Assembly (NCBI GenBank): GCA_014359855.1
Contig: JACIYQ010000311.1
Span: 1-29,071, forward strand
Direction: 5' to 3'
Length of the DNA stretch: 29,071 nucleotides
Source of the DNA: Parvibaculum sp.
GTDB lineage: Bacteria > Pseudomonadota > Alphaproteobacteria > Parvibaculales > Parvibaculaceae
A program made the position numbers and the translations under genes. Position 1 is the first letter of the stretch; each line of letters opens with the position of its first letter. The notes under the pieces are model-generated. The model saw nothing but the letters and a program-made list of their open reading frames with translations. It made no database searches and had not been told where the DNA came from. This document shows, piece by piece, positions 1 through 7,500 of the stretch.

Positions 1-416
1 GCTGCATCGAGCAGGACGTCGTGCGAACCGACATCCTCTCCGTCTTCGAAATAGCGGCGGAACAGAATGTCGACCATCTCGTTCTGGCATCCGGCCGTAC
101 CGGCCCAACGGACCAGACGGTGGCTGTCGAGCGTGTTGGGCGAACGTTCGATCCTGTCGAAACGGAACGTGATGCCGGCCGCTTCGCCAAGCTCGCGGAT
201 GGTGTTGCCGACTGTCTTTGCGCGTTCCGCACCGAATTTCTTTTCCATGTAGGCCTTGCGGTCGACGCCACCTTCCGGGATCGAGGCGTCGAGCTGGAAA
301 GGTCGCCAGGCTAGTGTAATGCCGTCACCGCCATGCATGGCGAGCGCCTGATCGAGGCGCTTCTTGCCGATGTAGCACCAGGGGCAGACAGTATCGGAGA
401 CGACGTCGAGCTGCAT
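1..416 (-). CDS. DsbA-family oxidoreductase (FrnE-like), 3' end cut by window edge
   Basis: The reverse strand reads MQLDVVSDTVCPWCYIGKKR at its N-terminus and stays open for 138 codons to the window edge. The CPWC motif about 11 residues in, directly after a beta strand, is the redox or active-site position of the thioredoxin-fold DsbA/FrnE family (PF01323), which also includes 2-hydroxychromene-2-carboxylate isomerases. Further in, the peptide has the helical-insert style seen in FrnE proteins (FRFDRIERSPNTLDSHRLVR). There is no signal peptide, so it is probably cytoplasmic. The start at 416 is supported by a GGAAGGGAGG ribosome site upstream. It is divergent from the SDR gene at 573. The C-terminus lies outside the window, and substrate is unknown. 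Confidence 0.88.
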   Translation of the reverse strand, partial: MQLDVVSDTVCPWCYIGKKRLDQALAMHGGDGITLAWRPFQLDASIPEGGVDRKAYMEKKFGAERAKTVGNTIRELGEAAGITFRFDRIERSPNTLDSHRLVRWAGTAGCQNEMVDILFRRYFEDGEDVGSHDVLLDA

Positions 417-572
417 TGCGGCCTCCCTTCCGTGTTGCGGTGCCGATTATGGCGATGCAGGGCGGTGTGGGGCAAGCCGCGCGGTGGCTTGACGGAGAGC
501 AACCTGCTTCTAGGATGCCGCTGCCGCGAAAACCCGGGCAAAATCAACTGGATAAGAGGGGACGGATTTCAC

Positions 573-1352
573 ATGGCCGACGCGACGGAAATCACGCTGC
601 CGAGCTACGATTTGACGGGCAAGGTCGCGCTCGTCACGGGTGCCACCAGCGGGCTTGGCCGCCGGTTTTCCCTGATTCTCGCAAAGGCAGGCGCGAAGGT
701 CGCGATCACGGGGCGGCGTGTCGAACGCCTCCGGACCCTCAGGCAGGAAATCGAGGGAATGGGCGGCGCCGTCGCGGCCGTCGCGCTCGACGTCACGGAT
801 ACGCAAAGCATTTCGGATTGCGTTGCGACGGTCCAAAGAGACCTCGGGCCGCTCGACATCCTCGTCAACAACGCAGGCATGAACGTGCAGGCGCTTCCCG
901 CCGATGTGACGCCCGAAGGTTTCGACACGATGTTCGACACGAATGTGCGCGGTGCCTTTTTCATGGCGCAGGCGGCCGGGCGTTCCATGATTGCGCGCGG
1001 ACAAGGAGGACGCATCATCAACATTGCCTCCATCGGCGCGCATACGGTCCTGCCGGGCCTCACAATCTATTGCATGACGAAGGCGGCGGTCGGAATGATG
1101 ACGAAGTCACTGGCCAAGGAGTGGGCGCGTCACCAGATCAACGTCAATGCCATGTGCCCGGGCTTTATCGAAACGGAACTCAATTCCGACTGGTTCAAAT
1201 CCGAGGGTGGACAGAAGCAGATCAGGACCTGGCCACGCCGCCGGTTAGGCCTGGAGGAGGATCTCGACGGCACGTTGCTTCTCCTCGCCTCGGATCACAG
1301 CCGCTTCATCACCGGGTCGCTCTTCACGACGGACGACGGGCAGTCGCTCTGA
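573..1352 (+). CDS. SDR-family NAD(P)-dependent oxidoreductase
   Basis: This 259-aa protein has the classical short-chain dehydrogenase length and Rossmann fold. The glycine-rich cofactor motif TGATSGLG is at residues 22-29, NNAG at 99-102, the structural Asn at 124, and the Ser153-Tyr166-Lys170 active site (S-x12-YxxxK). It catalyses NAD(P)-dependent oxidation or reduction of an alcohol or ketone; the sequence does not tell which. The open frame extends upstream to 333, but the ATG at 573 has an AAGAGGGGA ribosome site and gives the normal SDR N-terminus. The C-terminal part (GSLFTTDDGQSL) matches the usual C-terminal cofactor or dimer region. Confidence 0.93.
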   Translation: MADATEITLPSYDLTGKVALVTGATSGLGRRFSLILAKAGAKVAITGRRVERLRTLRQEIEGMGGAVAAVALDVTDTQSISDCVATVQRDLGPLDILVNNAGMNVQALPADVTPEGFDTMFDTNVRGAFFMAQAAGRSMIARGQGGRIINIASIGAHTVLPGLTIYCMTKAAVGMMTKSLAKEWARHQINVNAMCPGFIETELNSDWFKSEGGQKQIRTWPRRRLGLEEDLDGTLLLLASDHSRFITGSLFTTDDGQSL

Positions 1353-1388
1353 CGTAACTGCCGCAACTGGTGGTAACCGTTTGTTAAT

Positions 1389-1394
1389 TATAAT
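1389..1394 (+). promoter_or_regulatory. Candidate -10 box upstream of the 90-aa membrane protein
   Basis: A perfect TATAAT sits in a short AT-rich patch of an otherwise GC-rich region, 52 bases before the GTG start at 1446. The -35 region (CTGGTG near 1367) is a poor match. It probably serves the small membrane protein and possibly the symporter pair behind it. Confidence 0.4.
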
Positions 1395-1445
1395 CACGCA
1401 TGATTTTCCATATGTTGCGGTACTTGCGACAGAAGGAAAACCGAC

Positions 1446-1718
1446 GTGGGAAAACTGGTTGCCGGATTCATTCTAGGCTTCCTTGCTTGCGTCTGGACCT
1501 ATGGTCTGGATCCGATGCAGGCTGCCTTCAGCTTCGGCCGCAAGGTTTCCGTCGCGCGCGAGCACGTCCAGCACGAATACCGCATTGACTCGAGCTACGG
1601 CCATAAGGGGCAGTACGGCCAATATCGCAGCGTCAAACCGCCAGAACCTCCGGCAGATACGCTTGCAAACCCGATTGGTTATTGGCTAAGTCAGCAGGGA
1701 GGGCCGCCTGTCATGTAG
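1446..1718 (+). CDS. Small single-TM membrane protein (paralogue of the gene at 3412)
   Basis: This 90-aa protein starts at GTG 1446 behind AGAAGGA. Residues 4-20 (LVAGFILGFLACVWTYG) form one hydrophobic helix. The rest is polar, rich in Tyr and His in the middle and in Pro near the C-terminus. I do not recognise a named family. The N-terminal pattern GF-I-x-GF-x-x-CVW followed by a loop ending in P is shared with the 65-aa protein at 3412-3609, so the two are probably paralogues. It lies upstream of the symporter and its small accessory peptide and may be transcribed with them. Function unknown. Confidence 0.7.
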   Translation: MGKLVAGFILGFLACVWTYGLDPMQAAFSFGRKVSVAREHVQHEYRIDSSYGHKGQYGQYRSVKPPEPPADTLANPIGYWLSQQGGPPVM

Positions 1719-1739
1719 CACCCTCGCACATGGGGGAAC

Positions 1740-1838
1740 ATGATCGGTGGACTGACAATCGGGACCTGGATCGTACTGGCGCTTCCGGCGCTTGCGATCG
1801 TCCTTTCCGTCATTTCCTGGGCGAGAGCGGCGCGATGA
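1740..1838 (+). CDS. Symporter small accessory protein (32 aa)
   Basis: ATG 1740 opens a 32-codon frame, MIGGLTIGTWIVLALPALAI then VLSVISWARAAR, almost entirely one TM helix with a short basic tail. Its stop overlaps the symporter start (ATGA at 1835-1838), which implies translational coupling. Very short single-helix peptides encoded directly before sodium:solute symporters are a known type (symporter small accessory protein), and position and composition fit. A G-rich stretch, TGGGGGAAC, before the ATG can serve as ribosome site. The peptide is likely to bind the transporter; that part is inference. Confidence 0.75.
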   Translation: MIGGLTIGTWIVLALPALAIVLSVISWARAAR

Positions 1839-3292
1839 CCGGGATATCCGGAGCCGTCATTGCGGTCTATCTCCTCGCCATGCTCGGTCTCGGCGCCGCG
1901 GCCTATCGCTATACAGCCAATCTCAAGGATTACATTCTCGGTGGACGCCAGCTTGGCGGCACCGTTGCGGCACTGTCCGCGGGCGCCTCCGACATGAGCG
2001 GCTGGCTGATGCTCGGCCTGCCCGGCGCTATCTATGCCTCGGGCCTCAATCAAATATGGATCGCCGTCGGCCTTGTCGCCGGCGCGCTTCTCAACTGGCG
2101 TTTCGTTGCGCGGCGCTTGCGCCGGTATACCGAGATCGCGGGCGACGCGCTCACCATGCCGGACTATTTCGAGAACCGCTTTGCCGACAAGAGCCGCGTG
2201 CTCCGCGTTGCGAGCGCATTCGTCATCCTGATCTTCTTCACGATCTACACTTCGGCCGGTCTCGTCTCGGGCGCCATTCTCTTCGAACAGGTCTTCGCCC
2301 TCGACTACCGCATCGCCCTCGTCATCGGCACGGCGAGCATCCTTTCCTACACGGTGATCGGCGGCTTTCTCGGCGTCTGCTGGACCGACACCGTGCAGGG
2401 CATCATGATGTTCTTTGCGCTTCTGATCGTGCCGGCCGTCGCCATCTCGTCCATGGGGGGATGGGATGCGACGCTCGCGGCGACGGTGGAGGTTGGACCT
2501 TCCGGCGTGTTCGACGCCTTCGACGACACGACATTCATCGGCGCCGTCTCGCACATGGCTTGGGGGCTCGGCTATTTCGGCCAGCCGCATATTCTCGCGC
2601 GCTTCATGGCGCTTCGCGACGAGCGCGACATGCCCCAGGCGCAGATGATCGGCATGACATGGATGGTGCTCGCTCTCTATGGCGCGATTGCGACAGGCAT
2701 CGCAGGTATCGGTTATTTTGCGGCCGCACCTCTCGACAATCCGGAAACGGTCTTCCTCGCCTTGTCGCAAGCGCTTTTCAGTCCCTGGCTTGCAGGCGTG
2801 CTTCTCGCTGCAGTGCTTGCTGCGATCATGAGTACGGTATCCTCTCAGCTTCTCGTCTCGTCGAGCGTCATCGCCGAAGATTTCTGGAAGCGGCTGTTGC
2901 GCCCCCGCGCGGAGGCCAAGGAACTCCTCAGAGTAGGGCGGCTTTCGGTCCTGGTGATTTCCGTCGCCGCTTTCTTGCTCGCCCTCGACAAGGACAGCAC
3001 CGTTCTGTCACTCGTTGCCTATGCTTGGGCCGGATTCGGGGCGGCGTTCGGTCCCGTCGTCCTCTTCTCTCTCTTCTGGTCTCGCATGACGCGCAATGGC
3101 GCGCTCGCAGGCATGGTCGCCGGTGCTGTCACGGTGATCGTCTGGAAACAGCTATCGGGCGGGCTCTTCGACATCTATGAAATCCTCCCCGGATTTCTTG
3201 TCGCGAGCGTAGGCATTCTCGGTGTCAGCCTGCTGGACAAGGCGCCGGAAGAGGCGCTCGTCGCGATGCACGGCCAAGCGGCGAAGACTTGA
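1835..3292 (+). CDS. putP: Sodium:solute symporter, PutP (proline permease)-like
   Basis: This 485-aa integral membrane protein belongs to the sodium:solute symporter (SSS) family. After the first helix comes DYILGGRQLGGTVAALSAGA and then DMSGWLMLGLPGAIYASG, the conserved TM2 Na+/substrate region of PutP-like transporters. WTDTVQGIMM and the later hydrophobic helices also fit the 12-13 helix SSS topology. PutP imports L-proline with Na+, but related members take other substrates, so proline is likely rather than shown. The open frame extends further 5', but the ATG at 1835 overlaps the stop of the 32-aa peptide and gives the right N-terminus. A small inverted repeat follows the stop codon. 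Confidence 0.88.
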   Translation: MTGISGAVIAVYLLAMLGLGAAAYRYTANLKDYILGGRQLGGTVAALSAGASDMSGWLMLGLPGAIYASGLNQIWIAVGLVAGALLNWRFVARRLRRYTEIAGDALTMPDYFENRFADKSRVLRVASAFVILIFFTIYTSAGLVSGAILFEQVFALDYRIALVIGTASILSYTVIGGFLGVCWTDTVQGIMMFFALLIVPAVAISSMGGWDATLAATVEVGPSGVFDAFDDTTFIGAVSHMAWGLGYFGQPHILARFMALRDERDMPQAQMIGMTWMVLALYGAIATGIAGIGYFAAAPLDNPETVFLALSQALFSPWLAGVLLAAVLAAIMSTVSSQLLVSSSVIAEDFWKRLLRPRAEAKELLRVGRLSVLVISVAAFLLALDKDSTVLSLVAYAWAGFGAAFGPVVLFSLFWSRMTRNGALAGMVAGAVTVIVWKQLSGGLFDIYEILPGFLVASVGILGVSLLDKAPEEALVAMHGQAAKT

Positions 3293-3295
3293 TCT

Positions 3296-3312
3296 CAAAA
3301 CGTCCCGTTTTG
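3296..3312. other. Perfect 7-bp inverted repeat after the symporter gene
   Basis: CAAAACG, three bases, then CGTTTTG. It sits four bases after the symporter stop and partly overlaps a TTGACA (3310-3315) that could be a -35 box for the gene at 3412. It has no T-run, so it may be an operator rather than a terminator. Confidence 0.3.
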
Positions 3313-3411
3313 ACACAAGCCATTGATTTTGCTTGTTTTTTACCTTTTCTCTCCACACCCTTGTCACAGTGATTCGACACGACTTCGAGGGCGAGGAGGT
3401 CCCCGGCCGTC

Positions 3412-3609
3412 ATGTCCAACTTTCTGGTCGGTGTCATCGTCGGTTTTTTCGTTTGCGTCTGGGCACTCGATGCGAGCCCCGTCGCCGCGACGGTGGCGCT
3501 TGTCGACCGCGTGCGCCAGGTGGAAGTGACCTTCGCCGCCGAGGCGACACCGGACGCGAACGCCGCTCCTCTGGCGGCGAGCACGGAAACGATTCCCTCG
3601 GGTCGCTGA
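3412..3609 (+). CDS. Small single-TM membrane protein (paralogue of the gene at 1446)
   Basis: This 65-aa protein starts at ATG 3412 behind AGGAGGT. Residues 4-19 (FLVGVIVGFFVCVWAL) form one TM helix, and the rest is a short Ala-rich tail with no recognisable domain. The helix and the following residues resemble the 90-aa protein at 1446: same G-x-I-x-GF-x-x-CVW pattern and a Pro about six residues later. The two genes bracket the symporter on the same strand. Function unknown. Confidence 0.65.
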   Translation: MSNFLVGVIVGFFVCVWALDASPVAATVALVDRVRQVEVTFAAEATPDANAAPLAASTETIPSGR

Positions 3610-3610
3610 T

Positions 3611-5167
3611 CTAGCCCTTGGCGAGCGCGCGGCGCATCACCTTGCCGTTCGCCGTCCGTGGCAGGCTTTCCACGAAGATGACCTCGCGCGGGCATTTGTA
3701 AGCGGCGAGGCGGTCTGCCGCCCATTTCAGGATCGATGCCGCATCCGGCTCGCTCGCTTCCTTCGGTACGACGAAAGCGGCAACGATGCTGACATCCTCG
3801 CGAACGTGAAGCTCCGTCACGGCGACTTCCTGAACATCGGGATGGCTCGCGAGCGCTGCTTCGACTTCCTGCGGCGACACGCGATATCCCATCGCGTTCA
3901 TGAGATCATCGGCGCGCCCGTGGTACCACATGTATCCGTCGGCATCGAAGCTCGCGAGATCGCCACCGACAAACCATTCCCCGCGATAGACTTCCGCCTC
4001 CTCGTCGGCGCGGCGCCAGTAACCGAGCATGAGGCCGGGGTCGGACCGGTGAACCGCAAGGAGCCCGGTCTCGCTGGCGGGTAGAGGCTCCGTTCCGCCC
4101 TCGACGGGCAGCGCCGCCACGCATCGCCCCGGCTGCGGTTTGCCGGGACTGCCCGGCCGGATTGCCATGCCCGGTCCCGTCGAGACATAGGTCGAGCACT
4201 CGCTCATGCCGAGTGCCTCGTAGAGTTCCTTGCCGGTTGCCTCGCGCCAGTGATCAAGAAGCGCGGGCGACAAGACCTCGCCCGCCGTCAGGCCATGCCG
4301 GAGCGAGGAGAGGTCATGAGCGGCAAGGTCGCAATATTTCAGCACCTGGCGGTAAAGGGTCGGCACGGCGGCGAAGAGCGTTGCACGCGTCTTCTCCATC
4401 AGCTTCGGCCAGACCTGCACGTCCTTCTCGCCATTGTAGAGAACGGTCGTCGCACCATTCGCCCAGGGGTCCGTGAGGCCGACGCCGAGCGTATAGGTCC
4501 AGTTGAAGGCACCCGCATGGAGCATCACGTCGTCCGCCTCCATGCCGTACCACCCGCGATACATGGGCCTGCGGCCCCATGCGCTGCGATGTGCATGAAG
4601 TACGCCCTTGGGCCGTCCGCTCGTGCCCGATGTGTAGACAAGAAAAGCCGGGTCGTTCGCCGCTGTGTCCGCATAGTCCGGCAGGGGTTCATGCCGCCGC
4701 AGCTTTGCAATCGCCTCCGCATCGAAGACGCGCACGCCTTCGTCCGTCATGCTCATGCCCGGCGCCAGCGCAACGGCGCTCGCCGCTGAATCGGAAAGCA
4801 GAAAATCGGCTTCGGCGGGCGTGAGTTGGGAGGACGAGGGCAGGGGAACGATCCCCGCCGCCAATGCGCCGAAAAACATCAATGCATATTCCGGCGTATT
4901 CGGCATACGGATCATTATCCGGTCGCCAGGCGAAAATCCCTCGGCAAGCAGTCCGGCGGCCACGCGGCGCACCGCTTCATCGAGTTCGCCATAGGTCCAG
5001 CGCTCGGCTTCCTCGAGTGGCGCATCGGCGTCGGCAACGACGACGAGCGCCGTCTTGCCGGGCGTGGCGGCCGCGCCGCGCGCCAGGCAATAGCGCGCGA
5101 TGTTGAAACGTTCGGGGCTGGCTTCGCCCGAATAACCACGGGCGATGGAGGGAGCGGGCATGACCAT
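3611..5167 (-). CDS. Acyl-CoA synthetase / AMP-dependent CoA ligase
   Basis: This 518-aa adenylate-forming enzyme (PF00501 plus PF13193) makes an acyl-AMP and then an acyl-CoA from a carboxylic acid, ATP and CoA. Visible motifs are the P-loop YTSGTSGRPKG at 178-188, YEALGMSE at 316-323, the GGD motif near 401-403, the hinge GRADD near 417-421, and the catalytic lysine in TANGK (Lys509). The architecture resembles benzoate- or aminobenzoate-type and medium-chain acyl-CoA ligases; the substrate cannot be read from sequence. The frame is open well upstream, but the ATG at 5167 (or 5161) gives the usual length. It is divergent from the racemase-like gene at 5325, which suggests a shared acyl-CoA pathway. 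Confidence 0.9.
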   Translation of the reverse strand: MVMPAPSIARGYSGEASPERFNIARYCLARGAAATPGKTALVVVADADAPLEEAERWTYGELDEAVRRVAAGLLAEGFSPGDRIMIRMPNTPEYALMFFGALAAGIVPLPSSSQLTPAEADFLLSDSAASAVALAPGMSMTDEGVRVFDAEAIAKLRRHEPLPDYADTAANDPAFLVYTSGTSGRPKGVLHAHRSAWGRRPMYRGWYGMEADDVMLHAGAFNWTYTLGVGLTDPWANGATTVLYNGEKDVQVWPKLMEKTRATLFAAVPTLYRQVLKYCDLAAHDLSSLRHGLTAGEVLSPALLDHWREATGKELYEALGMSECSTYVSTGPGMAIRPGSPGKPQPGRCVAALPVEGGTEPLPASETGLLAVHRSDPGLMLGYWRRADEEAEVYRGEWFVGGDLASFDADGYMWYHGRADDLMNAMGYRVSPQEVEAALASHPDVQEVAVTELHVREDVSIVAAFVVPKEASEPDAASILKWAADRLAAYKCPREVIFVESLPRTANGKVMRRALAKG

Positions 5168-5324
5168 GCACCGGTTTGTAAGGTCGCCTTTCTCCGGGCG
5201 CAAGCGGGACGCTGCGTCAGATCGGAAGCCGGCCTCCCGGCATTTACGTGCCATCCGGCAAGCTGTACAAATCTGGCAACGAACAGCAACGCCATGTACT
5301 GGCTGACTTAACGGGAGCAAAGAG

Positions 5325-6455
5325 ATGGGAAGCGGACCCCTTAGCGGTATCAGGATCGTCGAATTTGCGGGCATCGGTCCGGGCCCGTTCTGCGCCATGC
5401 TGCTTTCCGACATGGGGGCAGACATTATCCGTATCGACCGCAAGGGCGCGCGCGGCGGCTCCAAATACGACATCGGATCGCGTGGCCGCCGCTCGGTCGC
5501 ACTCGACCTCAAGAAGCCTGAGTCAGTCGAGGCCAGCCTCAAGTTGATCGAAAAGGCCGACATCCTGCAGGAAGGTTTCCGTCCGGGCGTCATGGAGCGG
5601 CTCGGCCTTGGACCCGATGTCTGCCTCAAGCGCAATCCGAAGCTCGTATACGGCCGCATGACCGGCTGGGGCCAGACCGGCCCGCTGGCGAACGCCGCAG
5701 GGCACGATATCAACTACATCTCGCTCACCGGCGCGCTGCACGCGATCGGCCGTCCGGGCGAGAAGCCCGTTCCGCCCCTGAACCTCGTCGGCGACTTCGG
5801 CGGCGGCGCGCTCTATCTGGCGATGGGCATGCTGGCCGCGCTCGTGGAAGTGCAGCGCAGCGGCAAGGGCCAGGTCGTCGACGCCGCCATGACGGATGGC
5901 GCGACCTCGCTCATGGCCATGTTCTATGGCTTCACGGCGTCCGGCATGTGGCAGGAGCCGCATGGCACGAACATGCTCGATGGCGGCGCGCATTTCTACG
6001 ACACCTACGAGACGAAGGACGGGCAATGGATTTCCATCGGCTCCATCGAGCCGCAGTTCTACGCCATCCTGCGCGAGAAGGCGGGCCTCACCGACAGCCT
6101 GTGGGATGCGCAGATGGATCGCGCGCAATGGCCGGAAATGAAGAAGAAGATCGAAGCTGTCTTCAAGACGAAGACGCGCGACGAATGGTGCGAGATCATG
6201 GAAGGCACCGACATCTGCTTCGCGCCGGTTCTGTCGATCAAGGAAGCGATCGGCCATCCGCATAACAAGGCGCGCCAGACCATCGTCGAGATCGACGGCG
6301 TGGCGCAACCGAATATCGCGCCGCGCTTCTCGCGGACGGAATCGAAGATTCAAGGCCCCGCGCCCACCATCGGCGAACACACCGAAAGCGCGTTGAAGGA
6401 CTGGGGCTTCTCCGATGGCGACGTCAATGCCCTGAAGAAGGCCGAAGCGATTTGA
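5325..6455 (+). CDS. CaiB/BaiF-family protein, alpha-methylacyl-CoA racemase type
   Basis: This 376-aa family III CoA-transferase fold (PF02515) has an N-terminal region GIGPGPFCAMLLSDMGAD, then AGHDINYISLTGAL, then NLVGDFGGG. His127 and Asp157 fall at the positions of the catalytic His/Asp pair of alpha-methylacyl-CoA racemase (His126/Asp156 in the mycobacterial enzyme). That favours a racemase over a CoA transferase. It would interconvert 2R- and 2S-methyl branched acyl-CoAs so that they can enter beta-oxidation. The start at ATG 5325 follows GGGAGCAAAG. The divergent acyl-CoA synthetase is a plausible source of its substrate. Confidence 0.9.
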   Translation: MGSGPLSGIRIVEFAGIGPGPFCAMLLSDMGADIIRIDRKGARGGSKYDIGSRGRRSVALDLKKPESVEASLKLIEKADILQEGFRPGVMERLGLGPDVCLKRNPKLVYGRMTGWGQTGPLANAAGHDINYISLTGALHAIGRPGEKPVPPLNLVGDFGGGALYLAMGMLAALVEVQRSGKGQVVDAAMTDGATSLMAMFYGFTASGMWQEPHGTNMLDGGAHFYDTYETKDGQWISIGSIEPQFYAILREKAGLTDSLWDAQMDRAQWPEMKKKIEAVFKTKTRDEWCEIMEGTDICFAPVLSIKEAIGHPHNKARQTIVEIDGVAQPNIAPRFSRTESKIQGPAPTIGEHTESALKDWGFSDGDVNALKKAEAI

Positions 6456-6498
6456 GCGCGCTTCCCGGCACGACAGGGCGGGGGAGCCGGGCCCGGCC

Positions 6499-6769
6499 AT
6501 GCTCGAGGGCGGCGAAGTCTTCGCCGATGCGCTCCGCCGCACCGTCTCGGCGGTCGAGCGGGACGCTCGGCGCCGTCCGTGCCTTTGAGCAGGACCCCGC
6601 CTGCATCAACGTCATCGACTTCGACATGGTCCCCGCCGCCGATGGCAGCATAGGCACGGAAATCGAGCGGGCGCTCATAAAATCCGTCAATGTCACGCCG
6701 TACAATTATGTGAAACACGGGATGAACATGACGAGTCCGGAAGCGATCTTCTCCATCCAGCCGCGCTAG
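6499..6769 (+). pseudogene. Short broken gene of unknown family
   Basis: Two coding-like stretches lie in adjoining frames. From ATG 6499, behind GGGGGAG, the frame gives MLEGGEVFADALRRTVSAVE and stops at 6587. From about 6570 the +1 frame continues with strong third-position G/C bias (AVRAFEQDPACINVIDFDMV and on to EAIFSIQPR) until TAG 6767-6769. Joined, they make a protein of roughly 88 residues. The parsimonious reading is a frameshift near 6555-6580 in a small gene, or a remnant of a larger one. I do not recognise the family. It sits between the racemase-like gene and the VOC gene on the same strand. Confidence 0.5.
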
Positions 6770-6839
6770 CGCCTCTGGCTTTTCGAAGCGCCGGGGCCTA
6801 GCCTTTCCGTCAGGCCGTTCGTCTTTCTTGGAGGAGAGG

Positions 6840-7433
6840 ATGAGTAACGAGCTTCTCGGTACTGTCGCCCATATCGGTGAGGCGAAAACGCCCGCGCCGA
6901 AGATCACGGGATTTCATCACATCGCCTATCGCTGCCGCGATGCCGACGAGACACGAAAATTCTATGTCGACCTCCTCGGCCTCAAGCCCGCGGCGGCACT
7001 TGCCTTCGACCGCGATCCGGGCGGCAGGGACCGGCCCTTCATGAATCTCTTCTTCGAGATGGGAGACGGCAATTTCATTGCCTTCTTCGATGAGCCGGGA
7101 AGTGCCGACGATGCCGTCTTCCGCATGAAGGACGGTATCGAAGACTATCACTTCGCCTTCGAGGTTGCGACGCGCGCGGAGCTCGACGATTTCATCGCCC
7201 GGCTCAAGGAAGCGAAGGTTCCGGTTTTCGGTCCCGTCGACCACCACTTCTGCCATTCGGTCTACTTTTTCGATCCTAACGGGCTCGCCTGCGAGATCAC
7301 CGTGCGGGATGCGAAGCATGATGAGATCATGGAAGCCGAAGGCGGCCGTGTGGAGCAGGCTATTCGCGAGTGGACGGAGAAAACCCGCGCCCTCAAGAAA
7401 GCGCGGTTGAAATTGCTGAACGCGGCGGACTGA
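6840..7433 (+). CDS. VOC-family (glyoxalase/dioxygenase-like) protein
   Basis: This 197-aa protein starts at ATG 6840 right behind GGAGGAGAGG; the TTG at 6828 is inside that ribosome site and is rejected. The core is a vicinal-oxygen-chelate domain (PF00903). FHHIAYRCRDADETRKFYVD carries the first metal-ligand His and the beta-alpha-beta start; YHFAFEV is the mid strand; YFFDPNGLACEIT is the closing strand with the usual Glu ligand. The C-terminal tail is a charged helix. VOC enzymes include glyoxalases, ring-cleavage dioxygenases and epimerases, and the substrate is not evident. Its neighbours suggest acyl or aromatic catabolism, weakly. Confidence 0.86.
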   Translation: MSNELLGTVAHIGEAKTPAPKITGFHHIAYRCRDADETRKFYVDLLGLKPAAALAFDRDPGGRDRPFMNLFFEMGDGNFIAFFDEPGSADDAVFRMKDGIEDYHFAFEVATRAELDDFIARLKEAKVPVFGPVDHHFCHSVYFFDPNGLACEITVRDAKHDEIMEAEGGRVEQAIREWTEKTRALKKARLKLLNAAD

Positions 7434-7500
7434 GCGTCAGCCGCCGATCATCGCACGGAGTTCGCCCTTCGGATTCCGGAACTGCCGTTCGCGTTGCGAC

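Noticed and set aside
1691..2770. Long minus-strand frame opposite the symporter (about 359 codons)
   Set aside because: It is antisense to a clear PutP-like protein. Its peptide is a His/Arg/Glu-rich shadow without any domain, as is common opposite GC-rich genes.
5523..6542. 339-codon minus-strand frame opposite the racemase-like gene
   Set aside because: Antisense to a protein with the full catalytic His/Asp motif set; composition is typical of a shadow frame.
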